A stretch of DNA of 11,144 nucleotides from NCBI GenBank assembly GCA_038229875.1, contig JBBROA010000127.1, positions 1 to 11,144 on the forward strand. Direction: 5' to 3'. Below the pieces are notes generated by a model. The model had not been told where the DNA came from. It searched no databases and worked only from the letters and a program-made list of their open reading frames with translations. Positions 1 through 7,107 of this stretch are shown here, in pieces. The position numbers and the translations under genes are program-made. The stretch's first letter is position 1. Every line of letters begins with the position of its first letter. The stretch is from JALYUA01 sp038229875 (lineage in GTDB: Bacteria > Acidobacteriota > Thermoanaerobaculia > UBA5066 > Gp7-AA6).

Positions 1-1786
1 GGAAGACGTCGGCGATCGATTCGCCTTCGAGCCGCGGATCCGCCGTTTCGATCTGCCGGCCGACTCCTCCGGATCCCGGGAACACCGTGAACTCGCGCTC
101 GACTTTCGTGAAGCCCTGCCCTCGCGCCGCGCGCAGCACGAGCGCGGCCTGGAGGAGGTCGCCGTAGCTGCCGTTCGTGCAGGATCCGATGAGTGCCTTG
201 TCGAATCCGAGGCGCTCGCGCGCCACCTCTGCCGCGGGGAAGGAATTTCCGGGCGAGAACGGCTTCGCGATCATCGGCGTGATCTCGGAAAGCTCCAGGC
301 TCTCGTCGATTTCATAAATCGCGTCGGCGCCGGGCGTGACGCGCGGATAGGGGAGATCGAGTCCCTTTTCGAGGTACCAGGCTTCGGTGATCTCGTCCTG
401 CGCAAAGATCCCGTTCAGCGCCTCCGCCTCCGCCATCATGTTGGCGATCGTGTTGCGGTAGGCGATCGGGAGTTGCTTCTCGGCGTCGACGAATTCGACG
501 GACATCCCGGAGGACTGCTTCGCGCCCCATCGCCGCAACAACTCGAGCACGATGTCCTTGCCGCTGACCCAGGGCTGCAGCCGGCCGCGAAACACGACGC
601 GGCGCTGCTTTGCGGCGGTGAAGTAAATGGCGCCCGTCGCCCACCCGAAGCCGAGGGTCGTCGATCCGACGCCGAATCCCACCGCTCCGTACGCGCCGTA
701 GGCCCGGCTGTGCGAGTCCGCGCCCGGTATGAACATTCCGGGGAGCACGAGCCCCTGTTCGGGAAAGTAGAAGTGAAAAATTCCGTCGCCGGGGTCTGCG
801 TACCGCGGTTTGCCGATCTCGTGGCGCCGCGCGAACTCGCGGCCGATCGAGGTCTGCCGGTCATCCGCCTCTTTTCCTGTGAACACGAAATGGTCGTTGG
901 CGATCGCGGCCTGCCGCGGAAAGATCGCGTTGCCGCCGGTGATCTGGTTGAACGTGTGGATCGCAAAGGGCGCCGTTCCGTCGGAAGCGGGGAGAAGATC
1001 GGCGAACACCCGCAGCGTGGCTCCCGGGCGCACCGCCGCGTCCTTGTCGACACGGTGGGCCCAGACGATCTGTTCGGTGGCCGTCATACGGCGCGCCTGC
1101 TCGGGGTCGGGCCACATGATCTCGGGGGACCGTCCGACGGATTCGCGGAACTCGCGGCGTCCTACGGAAAAGATCCCGCCCGTACTTCGGATCTCGTCTT
1201 CCTTGGGCGAGAGAGGAACCGGCGTGTACGACTTCCCGGACGTCTCGTTGGTGAGAGCCCGCGTATCGGGGTCGAACGCGAACCGGTCGCCGTCGCGCGC
1301 GTCTTCGACCGCCTCCGGGCTCTGCACGACGTGAAGCCCGAGGTTGAACGAGTTTCTCCGGAAGATGTCGCCCATGTTGTTTCCGCAGACGACGACGAGC
1401 TCGTGCCCGGCTTCCTCGCCAACGCCTTTCAGCCCGGCCGGACTCATCTCGCGCGATGAGCCGATCGCAAACCGGTCGCCCGCGATCACGAAGTTCTGTC
1501 CCGCGTGCACGCGCTGGCGGAAATCCGGCATGAGGTAGCGGAAGGACCCCGCCTTCCACCGCTCGTCGAGTGTCTCGAGGCTCTCTGAAACGCAGTCGGC
1601 GGCGGGCGTGATCTGGTCGGTATCGATCGCGTCGAGCTTTTTCCCCGGCACCCGGGGATCCCAGAAGATGAGCGCCTCTCCCCGGATGACGCCGGCGGCG
1701 GGTCCCGCCGCGGTGGCGATCCTCCCGGCCGAGATGTCTTCGATCGCGATCCCAGGCTTCAGCTTCGCCCGCTCGATCTTGTGCAT
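1..1786 (-). CDS. Aconitase/LeuCD-superfamily hydro-lyase, swivel domain first (partial, C-terminus off the left edge)
   Basis: Aconitase-superfamily [4Fe-4S] enzymes dehydrate and rehydrate hydroxy-acids in the cytosol; the substrate here cannot be assigned. 595 codons are visible. The N-terminal part (about residues 50-165) is a LeuD-like swivel domain with IDTDQITPA (54-62) and GDRFAIGSSRE (103-113). The catalytic part begins near TATEQIVWAHR (235-245) and contains PEQGLVLPGMFIPGADSHS (342-360) and IGSCTNGS (533-540), where Cys536 is the expected first cluster ligand. The other two cysteines would lie beyond the edge. Canonical AcnA and fungal fused isomerases carry the swivel at the C-terminus; AcnB carries it first but behind a HEAT-like domain that is absent here. 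The ATG start is supported by AAGGAG 9 nt upstream. Divergent from the YeiH-type gene. Alternatives: isopropylmalate, homoaconitate or methylcitrate-type dehydratase. Family assignment is firm, the specific reaction unknown. Confidence 0.92.
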   Translation of the reverse strand, partial: MHKIERAKLKPGIAIEDISAGRIATAAGPAAGVIRGEALIFWDPRVPGKKLDAIDTDQITPAADCVSESLETLDERWKAGSFRYLMPDFRQRVHAGQNFVIAGDRFAIGSSREMSPAGLKGVGEEAGHELVVVCGNNMGDIFRRNSFNLGLHVVQSPEAVEDARDGDRFAFDPDTRALTNETSGKSYTPVPLSPKEDEIRSTGGIFSVGRREFRESVGRSPEIMWPDPEQARRMTATEQIVWAHRVDKDAAVRPGATLRVFADLLPASDGTAPFAIHTFNQITGGNAIFPRQAAIANDHFVFTGKEADDRQTSIGREFARRHEIGKPRYADPGDGIFHFYFPEQGLVLPGMFIPGADSHSRAYGAYGAVGFGVGSTTLGFGWATGAIYFTAAKQRRVVFRGRLQPWVSGKDIVLELLRRWGAKQSSGMSVEFVDAEKQLPIAYRNTIANMMAEAEALNGIFAQDEITEAWYLEKGLDLPYPRVTPGADAIYEIDESLELSEITPMIAKPFSPGNSFPAAEVARERLGFDKALIGSCTNGSYGDLLQAALVLRAARGQGFTKVEREFTVFPGSGGVGRQIETADPRLEGESIADVF

Positions 1787-1795
1787 CCGTCCCGT

Positions 1796-1801
1796 CTCCT
1801 T
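1796..1801 (-). promoter_or_regulatory. Ribosome binding site of the aconitase-family gene
   Basis: Reads AAGGAG on the minus strand, 9 nt before the ATG at 1786. It fixes the start of the partial enzyme and shows that the nearby tandem repeat lies in, or just upstream of, the 5' leader. Confidence 0.7.
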
Positions 1802-1806
1802 CGGCG

Positions 1807-1892
1807 CGTCGCCCGGACGCGGGCGCGATCGTACCGTCGCCCGGACGCGGGCGCGATCGTACCGTTCGTCCGGACCGCGCGCGCGATCGTAT
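1807..1892. repeat. 28-bp tandem repeat: two perfect copies plus one degenerate copy, hairpin in each perfect unit
   Basis: Copies at 1807-1834 and 1835-1862 are identical; a third, diverged copy spans about 1863-1892. Each perfect copy contains CGCCCG-GACG-CGGGCG, a 6-bp stem with a 4-nt loop (1810-1825 and 1838-1853), followed by GCGATCGTA. The degenerate copy has lost that stem but carries the palindrome GTCCGGAC (1868-1875). The array fills much of the 154-bp gap between two divergent genes and starts 5 bp from the aconitase-gene ribosome site. It could be a regulatory region, an mRNA leader structure or simple slippage. No clear -35/-10 pair was found beside it. Confidence 0.85.
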
Positions 1893-1940
1893 CTCCGCCG
1901 TCCGCCTTTACCCTGGCGTCGTTTGCGGGATGATGGCCCC

Positions 1941-3176
1941 TTGGACTCCGAAAAGAACAGTGGCCGCGGGGCGAAGGATTCCTCCTCTCCTCCGGCAATC
2001 CTTCCGTCCCGACCTCTCCGGTCTCCATCGCGGATCGCCGGTGCACTTCTGGGCGTGGCCTGGCAGGATGCGCCGGCCCTCCTTCCGGGGATCGCGCTCG
2101 CGGCTGCGGTCATGCTCGCCGCCCACGCGCTGGCGGCGCTGCTCGGCCGGGGGCTCCTGCGTCTCGAGGGGATTGACCCTGCCGGCCGCCCGAGCCCGGT
2201 CTCCGGAATCATGGTCGCGATTCTCGTCGGCATGCTCGTCGCGAACACGGCGGGCGTCCCCCGCCTGTTTCTGCCCGGTCTTCACTTCGCGATGAAGAAG
2301 CTGCTGCGGCTCGGGATCATCCTGGTCGGCATCCGGCTTTCGCTGCTCGATGTCGCGTCCCTCGGAGCGCTCGCCGTTCCGGTGGTCGCCACGATCGTCG
2401 TCGTCGCGCTCGTCGTCACGACTTGGTTTGCCCGCCGCATCGGAGTTTCCGAAAATCTCGGCACGCTCGCTGCCGCTTCGACGGCGATCTGCGGCGTCAC
2501 CGCCGCGCTCGCTGTTGCGCCCGCGATCGAGGCGGACGAGCGCGAAGTGGCCTACACGATCGCGAACGTCACGCTCTTTGGAGCTCTCGCGATGTTCGTC
2601 TATCCGTATCTGGCGCATGCGCTCTTCGGCTCGACCTCCGCGGCCGTGGGCCTCTTCCTCGGGACGGGCATCCACGACACATCCCAGGTCATGGGCGCGG
2701 CGCTCTCGTACAAGGAGCTCTTCCACGATGAGCGGGCGCTGAAAGTCGCCACTGTGACCAAGCTCACGCGCAACCTGTTTCTCGCCGCCGTTGTTCCGTT
2801 CCTCGCGTACCGCCACGCGCGGAGAAGAGGCGGTGCCGGAGGCGCGCCCATCCGCCTGCGGACCCTCTTTCCGATCTTCGTCGCCGGCTTCGTGGCGATG
2901 GCGCTTGTCCGCTCGGCAGGAGACGCATCGCTCGCGAGGACCGGGCTCGCGTGGGGGCTCCTCGACGGAGCCCCGTGGACTCGTCTCGTCAAGTTACTGG
3001 GCGAGACCTGGTCCGGCGCCGCGCTCGCGACCGCGATGGCAGGCGTCGGACTGACGACGCGCTTCTCCGTCTTCCGCGGACTGGGAGCAAAACCGCTCTA
3101 CGTCGGCGCGCTTTCCGCCACCGTGGTGGGAGCGCTGGCGCTGCTGCTCGCGTCCATCGTGGGTCCATGGATTTAG
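1941..3176 (+). CDS. YeiH/UPF0324-family membrane protein (putative sulfate exporter family transporter)
   Basis: Polytopic inner-membrane protein of the YeiH/UPF0324 family, often named putative sulfate exporter; substrate proof is thin for the family and none comes from this sequence. About ten hydrophobic segments lie between residues 33 and 411. Family-typical stretches are PVSGIMVAILVGMLVANTAG (86-105), LLRLGIILVGIRLSL (121-135), ASTAICGVTAALAVAPAIEA (179-198) and GTGIHDTSQVMGAALSYKE (241-259). The start is uncertain: no in-frame ATG lies between the divergent gene and the first membrane segment. I chose TTG at 1941, giving 411 aa with a polar N-terminus (MDSEKNSG); TTG 1923 and GTG 2055 are alternatives, and none has a clear ribosome site. 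The reading frame stays open upstream to 1608, but there it is antisense to the aconitase gene. It converges with the BlaI/M56 operon. Confidence 0.88.
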   Translation: MDSEKNSGRGAKDSSSPPAILPSRPLRSPSRIAGALLGVAWQDAPALLPGIALAAAVMLAAHALAALLGRGLLRLEGIDPAGRPSPVSGIMVAILVGMLVANTAGVPRLFLPGLHFAMKKLLRLGIILVGIRLSLLDVASLGALAVPVVATIVVVALVVTTWFARRIGVSENLGTLAAASTAICGVTAALAVAPAIEADEREVAYTIANVTLFGALAMFVYPYLAHALFGSTSAAVGLFLGTGIHDTSQVMGAALSYKELFHDERALKVATVTKLTRNLFLAAVVPFLAYRHARRRGGAGGAPIRLRTLFPIFVAGFVAMALVRSAGDASLARTGLAWGLLDGAPWTRLVKLLGETWSGAALATAMAGVGLTTRFSVFRGLGAKPLYVGALSATVVGALALLLASIVGPWI

Positions 3177-3234
3177 GCCCGCGCTTGCCGCTCGCTGCGG
3201 GATCTGCCTTTGCCGTGCGCGGCGAAGGGATGGA

Positions 3235-3298
3235 AACCCCTTCTCCCCGCGGCCGGGGGAGTGTAGGGACAGGGGAAGGGTCGGGGTGAGGGGCCGGA
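3235..3298. repeat. GC-rich intergenic repeat/hairpin between convergent genes
   Basis: Purine/pyrimidine-skewed block containing CTCCCC (3243-3248) and GGGGAG (3256-3261), a 6-bp stem with a 7-nt loop, followed by G-rich runs. Read on the minus strand it starts CCCCTCACCCCGACCC and ends GCGGGGAG. A related plus-strand block at 6461-6491 has CCCTCACCCGACCC followed by GCGGGGAGAG, so this looks like a dispersed intergenic repeat family. It sits in the 186-bp gap between two gene ends and might act as a bidirectional transcription barrier, but there is no T tract. Confidence 0.5.
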
Positions 3299-3362
3299 AG
3301 CTTCCGCGGCTCTGAGGAAGCCGGATTTCCGGATCGTCTCCCGCTCTGAAAGAAACCGCCGC

Positions 3363-5861
3363 CTAGTCTTCCTCGTTCTTTCCCGACATCTTCTCGGCCA
3401 GCTTTTCGGCTTTGCGGAACCGCGGGTCCTGCCGGATTCGGTCCAGATCCTCGTCGTGGCGCATCGAGCTTCCGTCGTAGCCGGCGTCTAAGGCGCGGAA
3501 GAGGAAGTCGAACGCCCGGTCCTTCTGATCGAGCTCGGCGAACGAGCAAGCCAGGTTGTAGAGCGTTGCGGGCTTGCGGTATCCGAGATCCAGAGCCTTT
3601 TGGAACGCCTCCGCGGCTGCCGCCGGGCGTTCGCTGCGAATCTCGGCGTAGCCGAGCGTGTACCAGACCCTGCCCATCTGAGGATGCCGGGCCGCGATTT
3701 CACGGGCGCGCCGCGCGGCGTTGCCCCACTCCGAACGAGAGGTCGAGCGGAGGAGCTTCTGGCTCCATCCGACGGACGGCATCGCGAGCTCGTCCGCGAG
3801 CTTTTCGATCTCGTGAAATCGGGGCTCGTGTCGCACGTTGTCCAGATCGTCGTCCTTCCGGAACATCCCCGGATCGTCGAACCCGTTCTCGAGCGCCTTC
3901 TGCAGCGAGTCGAGAGCCGCGGCCTTCTCTCCGGCGAGCGAGAGCGCGCAGCCCGCGTTATACAAAGAAGTCCCTGAACGATTGCCGAGCTCTGCCGATT
4001 TCCGGAACGCCTCCGCCGCGAGAGCGTTCTCGCCGGCGTGGAGGAGCTCACGTCCGACCGAGAAGTATCCGTCCCCGTTGCCCTTGCCGGACGCGAGCCG
4101 CTCGTAGCGCCGGCGGACAACGTCCGACTTGTCGTGTTCCTTCTTCCGTTCCGCCTCGCGCGACTCGCGGCGCAGCGCCGCAAAACGCGGGTCCGCGCGG
4201 AGATGGTCCAGGTCATCGTCGCTTTCCAGATAACCGCTGATGTCGAAATCCGCCTGTTCCGCCTTTTTGAGCCACTCGAATGCCTTGTCGAGGTCCTTCT
4301 TCAGAGCGTAGCCGCACGCGATGTTGTAGCTCGAAGCTCCTTCCTTGTACCCGAGCTCGATCGACTTCTGGAACGCGGCGATCGCCTCGTCGTAGCGGCC
4401 GTCGCCGTGAGCTTCCATCCCCTCGTGGTACCAGCGGCTACCGGAGCCCTTTCCGTTCGACGCGAGGACGAAGCCCGCGGGCGGCGGAGCGGGAGCGCCG
4501 GGCGCCCGTTGAAAGGAAGGCGCCGGAGGATTCTCGGGAGCGGCCTTCGGATCCGCGATCTCACCCGTGGAGACGCGGGCCAGATCCGCCGGCTTCGCGA
4601 GGAGCGAGGGCGCGCTCTTCGATTTGGGGCACGTTTCCACCGCCGCCTCGGGGATGTTTTGTTGATTCGCGACGGCCGCTTCCGGAGTTCCGGTCCAGAT
4701 GTCGCTGTCGTCCGCGCTCTCGACGGACGCCGACGCGGCCGCGGCGCGCGGAGCCCAGGGCTCGAGCGAGGCGAGACACAGGACGACGGAAAAAAGGCCG
4801 AGGGCCGCCGCGCGGATCTGTCCACGCGACGGTCCCCGGCGATGGAGGCCCGTAGCCAGGATGGCCCGCATGCGGCCCTCGAACTGCGAGGGACGCGCGA
4901 TCGCCAGGACGGGAAGCGCACCGCGCACTCCGGGGGAGAAAGAACGGACTATGCCGAGGAGGTGCGCGGCGTAGACCGACGGTTTCGTACCCGAATCGAG
5001 GACTAGATCGTCGCAAGCGCGTTCCGCGCTCATCCGCGCTTCGCGGCGCGCGAGCCACACGAGAGGATGGAACCAGTACACGGCGGCGGCGAGCTCTACC
5101 AGCAGGAGAGTCAGCCAGTCGGCGCGCCGCACGTGCGCGAGCTCGTGCAGGAGCACGACGCGACGGCGGTCCGCCGGCCACTTGCGCGCGTTTTCATGAA
5201 CGAGAAGAACGGGACGGCGGAGGCCGGCCGTCATCGCGACGGGGACATCCGTGCTGGCGAGCAGCCGCACGGAACGTTTCAGGGAGATCCGGCGGGAGAG
5301 CTCCCGTGTCGACCCGATCCATTCCGGATCCTCGACGGGGCTCGCGGCGCGCGCGATGGCGCGGATGCGGATCCACCCGTGCGCGAGGCGCGCGAGCGAG
5401 AAGATTGCGCCCAACGCCCAGACGAGGAGAACCCACGGCGCCCAGGCTCCCGGTGTGGCGGGCCCCTTCACCGAGACGACCGCGTCGGGCTCGGAGGTCG
5501 CGCCATCGTCCTGAATGGCGACGTCGCGTTGGGGGGAGACCGGCTCAACATCGGTCGACATCCCGTCGGCGGGGCGCGGCGAAACGTAGTCGGAAACGAT
5601 CGGCCGATCGCCGCGCGCCGCGGTCGATGTCGCGGGGGGCAGGAGGCTCGGCACGAGAGGGATCGAAATCGACGGAACGAGAGGGGCGATGAGGGGCAAG
5701 GCGAGAGCGCCGGCGAGACCGAGCAGAACGATCAGGTGCCGGGAAGCCGCCGAGAGCGGCCGCCAGGCAGCGGCGAGACAAAGCGCCAGCGCGAGAAGGA
5801 GGGTGGCCTTCCACGAGGCGTCGAGTCCGAAGCGGATGGCGATCAGCGCGGCGTGCACCAT
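3363..5861 (-). CDS. BlaR1-like M56 metallopeptidase fused to a TPR end-of-group module
   Basis: Membrane zinc peptidase of family M56 (BlaR1/MecR1), 832 aa. The N-terminal membrane region has hydrophobic segments near 18-33, 41-63, 141-160 and 249-270. The zinc site is HELAH (239-243) with the downstream Glu in AERACDD (Glu280), the M56 spacing. A further hydrophobic segment lies at about 349-366, then a Pro/Ala-rich linker. The C-terminal part (about 470-830) has three TPR-type units, each closing with a D-D/E-DLD...R..PRF signature (548-560, 670-682, 803-815), as in 'TPR end-of-group' proteins. No penicillin-binding SxxK/KTG sensor domain is present. ATG at 5861 is preferred because GAGGAGG lies 9 nt upstream inside the end of the BlaI gene; an in-frame GTG at 5879 is less likely. 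Stop and start are separated by 1 nt. Predicted role: signal-triggered cleavage that relieves BlaI-type repression; the signal is unknown and not evidently a beta-lactam. Confidence 0.93.
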   Translation of the reverse strand: MVHAALIAIRFGLDASWKATLLLALALCLAAAWRPLSAASRHLIVLLGLAGALALPLIAPLVPSISIPLVPSLLPPATSTAARGDRPIVSDYVSPRPADGMSTDVEPVSPQRDVAIQDDGATSEPDAVVSVKGPATPGAWAPWVLLVWALGAIFSLARLAHGWIRIRAIARAASPVEDPEWIGSTRELSRRISLKRSVRLLASTDVPVAMTAGLRRPVLLVHENARKWPADRRRVVLLHELAHVRRADWLTLLLVELAAAVYWFHPLVWLARREARMSAERACDDLVLDSGTKPSVYAAHLLGIVRSFSPGVRGALPVLAIARPSQFEGRMRAILATGLHRRGPSRGQIRAAALGLFSVVLCLASLEPWAPRAAAASASVESADDSDIWTGTPEAAVANQQNIPEAAVETCPKSKSAPSLLAKPADLARVSTGEIADPKAAPENPPAPSFQRAPGAPAPPPAGFVLASNGKGSGSRWYHEGMEAHGDGRYDEAIAAFQKSIELGYKEGASSYNIACGYALKKDLDKAFEWLKKAEQADFDISGYLESDDDLDHLRADPRFAALRRESREAERKKEHDKSDVVRRRYERLASGKGNGDGYFSVGRELLHAGENALAAEAFRKSAELGNRSGTSLYNAGCALSLAGEKAAALDSLQKALENGFDDPGMFRKDDDLDNVRHEPRFHEIEKLADELAMPSVGWSQKLLRSTSRSEWGNAARRAREIAARHPQMGRVWYTLGYAEIRSERPAAAAEAFQKALDLGYRKPATLYNLACSFAELDQKDRAFDFLFRALDAGYDGSSMRHDEDLDRIRQDPRFRKAEKLAEKMSGKNEED

Positions 5862-5862
5862 G

Positions 5863-6252
5863 TCAGCGCCCCTCCTCACGGGCGTTTTCGATCAGGCGGG
5901 ACATCCGGTCGAGCTCGTCCTCGGACAGCTCCGACCGCGAAACGTCGAGAAGCGCCGCCACCGCCTTCTCGGGAGAGCCTTCGAAGAACGTGTGGAGCAG
6001 GCTCTGCATCGCCGAGCGTCGGGCGCGGTCGGGAGCGACCGTCGGAAGAAAGACGTACCGGGTGCCGTCAGCGACGTGCCGGAGGTGCCCCTTTGTCTCG
6101 AGGATCTTCAGCAGGGCGCGCACCGCCGAGTAGGAGGGGGGATCCGGCAGCCGGTCGAGGATCTCCGTGGCGGTCGCCTGACCCGCCGCATAAATGAGCT
6201 CCATGATCTGCCGTTCGCGGCGACTCAACCTCTCGAGAGCTCTCTTTGCCAT
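5863..6252 (-). CDS. BlaI/MecI/CopY-family winged-helix repressor
   Basis: 129-aa transcriptional repressor. The winged-helix domain covers about residues 6-72: ERLSRRERQIMELIYAAGQA, then ATEILDRLP, the recognition-helix region PSYSAVRALLKILETKGHL (39-57) and the wing VADGTRYVFLP. The C-terminal part (about 76-125) is the dimerisation/effector region. Size and order match BlaI/MecI (about 120-130 aa). The ATG at 6252 has AGGAGG 6 nt upstream. It is first in a two-gene operon with the M56-TPR peptidase, the usual repressor/sensor-protease pairing. A strong dyad 16 nt before the start is the likely operator, so autorepression is expected. In the BlaR1/MecR1 systems the repressor is removed by proteolysis after sensor activation; that step is assumed here, not visible. 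Confidence 0.93.
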   Translation of the reverse strand: MAKRALERLSRRERQIMELIYAAGQATATEILDRLPDPPSYSAVRALLKILETKGHLRHVADGTRYVFLPTVAPDRARRSAMQSLLHTFFEGSPEKAVAALLDVSRSELSEDELDRMSRLIENAREEGR

Positions 6253-6267
6253 GCGCGCCTCCTGAGT

Positions 6268-6299
6268 GCTAAAAAACTAGCAGATGCTAATTTTTTAGC
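6268..6299. promoter_or_regulatory. 32-nt near-perfect dyad, predicted BlaI-type operator
   Basis: Two 15-nt arms on the plus strand, GCTAAAAAACTAGCA and TGCTAATTTTTTAGC, separated by 2 nt (GA) and complementary except at one position. Each arm holds its own 14-bp palindrome of form GCTA-N6-TAGC (6268-6281 and 6286-6299; the second reads GCTAA-TTTT-TTAGC and is perfect), suggesting two adjacent dimer sites. The AT-rich block stands out in GC-rich DNA and overlaps the predicted -10 of the operon. Confidence 0.8.
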
Positions 6300-6313
6300 T
6301 TCGATGATGTCAA
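6284..6313 (-). promoter_or_regulatory. Predicted sigma-70 type promoter of the BlaI/M56-TPR operon
   Basis: On the minus strand a perfect TTGACA (6308-6313) is followed after 18 nt by TAGCAT (6284-6289, 4 of 6 matches to TATAAT). The -10 lies inside the dyad, so repressor binding would block RNA polymerase. Confidence 0.6.
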
Positions 6314-6650
6314 GTACGACCGAGGGGAAAAAAGGTTCTGGAAGCGAAAAAATCGAGGAGCGCTCTCGGGGAGCGAATCCCGAAACTTTGTTGGCTGTTG
6401 GCGCTCTTCGCCATGGCATTGGGACGTGTCTCGTCGAATGCCCTCAGCCCTTTGGGTCCGCCCTCACCCGACCCAGGCGCGCGGGGAGAGGAAGCAGAGC
6501 TGCGCCGAGAGGGTTGCTAAGCGAGAGCCGCAGCGAACGGAGGAAGCCGGCCGGCGGTGGAGGCCGCATCCGGCCGAGCCGCGGGCCGGTGCCGTTCGCC
6601 GTCAGCGAACGGCGGCTCCCGCAGTGAGCGAAGGCGACGGTAAGCGCTCC
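6314..6650. other. Gene-free stretch with repeat-like segments and a strong hairpin
   Basis: No gene with ribosome site, family match or sensible composition was found on either strand. It contains a CCCTCACCCGACCC/GCGGGGAGAG segment at 6461-6491 related to 3235-3298, GC-rich AGCGAACGGAGGAAG-like text around 6532-6547, and the hairpin listed separately at 6591-6613. The part near 6314-6360 is A-rich and may hold upstream promoter elements for the BlaI operon. Confidence 0.6.
6591..6613. terminator. 9-bp perfect hairpin downstream of the 74-aa zinc-ribbon gene
   Basis: GCCGTTCGC and GCGAACGGC pair perfectly around the 5-nt loop CGTCA. It lies 38 nt past the stop of the minus-strand gene at 6651. 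There is no T run, so an intrinsic terminator is only possible; it may protect the 3' end or belong to the surrounding repeat. Confidence 0.4.
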
Positions 6651-6875
6651 CTAGCTTTCTCTGAGCGGCAAACGCGCCGGGCTCGGCCGGTCGGCCGTGA
6701 CGGGGAGCTCGAACTTTTCATTCAACGCCGCCTGGTACGAGAAGCTGCAGTTGGGATTTGCGCAGGCGAGCCTGAGCTGCAGGAGGCTGTCGCGGTCGAT
6801 CGGAGCTCCACAGGCTGGGCAGACACCCGAGAACATCAGGCGCAGTCGGATCCTGTCGAATTCGTCGCGCGTCAT
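6651..6875 (-). CDS. Small zinc-ribbon protein (74 aa), function unknown
   Basis: 74-aa soluble protein with four cysteines arranged C-x2-C-x15-C-x4-C (CPAC at 19-22; Cys38 and Cys43 in CANPNC), a likely zinc ribbon. The N-terminus is charged (MTRDEFDRIRLR) and the C-terminal 20 residues are Pro/Arg-rich and probably disordered. I do not recognise a named family; such proteins can bind nucleic acid or protein partners, but nothing here decides. The frame extends upstream to 6998, but ATG 6875 has AGGAGG 4 nt before it and the upstream part (Pro/Arg-rich, across a strong inverted repeat) does not look coding. It lies downstream of the VIT gene on the same strand with a 232-nt gap, so separate transcription is likely. 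Confidence 0.65.
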   Translation of the reverse strand: MTRDEFDRIRLRLMFSGVCPACGAPIDRDSLLQLRLACANPNCSFSYQAALNEKFELPVTADRPSPARLPLRES

Positions 6876-6915
6876 CGGGCCTCCTGGAGGTCTCGTGGGG
6901 ACGTCAGGGAGGGGA

Positions 6916-6957
6916 CCCGCCCGGGGGGTTTGCATCAGGAGCCTTCGGCCGGGCGGG
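6916..6957. promoter_or_regulatory. Inverted repeat with 9-bp arms between the VIT gene and the 74-aa zinc-ribbon gene
   Basis: CCCGCCCGG (6916-6924) and CCGGGCGGG (6949-6957) are perfectly complementary around a 24-nt loop. On the minus strand it lies 150 nt after the VIT stop and 40 nt before the zinc-ribbon ATG. It may be a transcript-end structure of the VIT mRNA or a leader hairpin; no T tract follows in either direction. Confidence 0.4.
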
Positions 6958-7107
6958 CGGCTGTCCCGCAGAATTGCACTCGGCAAGGCTCGGCTCACGC
7001 AAAGGTGGCGGCTGCTCCGGTGTCCTTGAATTGGTTGTGAGTCGTCTAAGAGTACGCGACTCCTCGGGGAAGATCCACGGGAATCGCGATCGCCGCTCGC
7101 GCTCCGC

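Noticed and set aside
473..1459. Long plus-strand open frame (328 codons) opposite the aconitase-family gene
   Set aside because: Shadow frame of a GC-rich gene: no domain, Arg/Gly/Pro-rich composition, and the opposite strand has clear family motifs throughout.
1608..1940. Possible 111-codon N-terminal extension of the YeiH-type protein from ATG 1608
   Set aside because: It would be antisense to the start of the aconitase gene and run through the 28-bp tandem repeat; the translation is Arg-rich and unlike the family.
3260..3270. 11-nt identity AGTGTAGGGAC, also found at 11134-11144 at the window edge
   Set aside because: Exact 11-mer matches are expected by chance in a window of this size; no flanking similarity beyond a few bases.
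4038..5006. Plus-strand open frame of 322 codons opposite the M56-TPR gene
   Set aside because: Low-complexity Arg-rich translation without motifs; lies entirely inside a well-supported gene.
5067..6627. Overlapping plus-strand open frames across the M56 and BlaI genes and the gap after them
   Set aside because: Arg/Gly-rich shadows of GC-rich coding DNA; no ribosome sites or family motifs.
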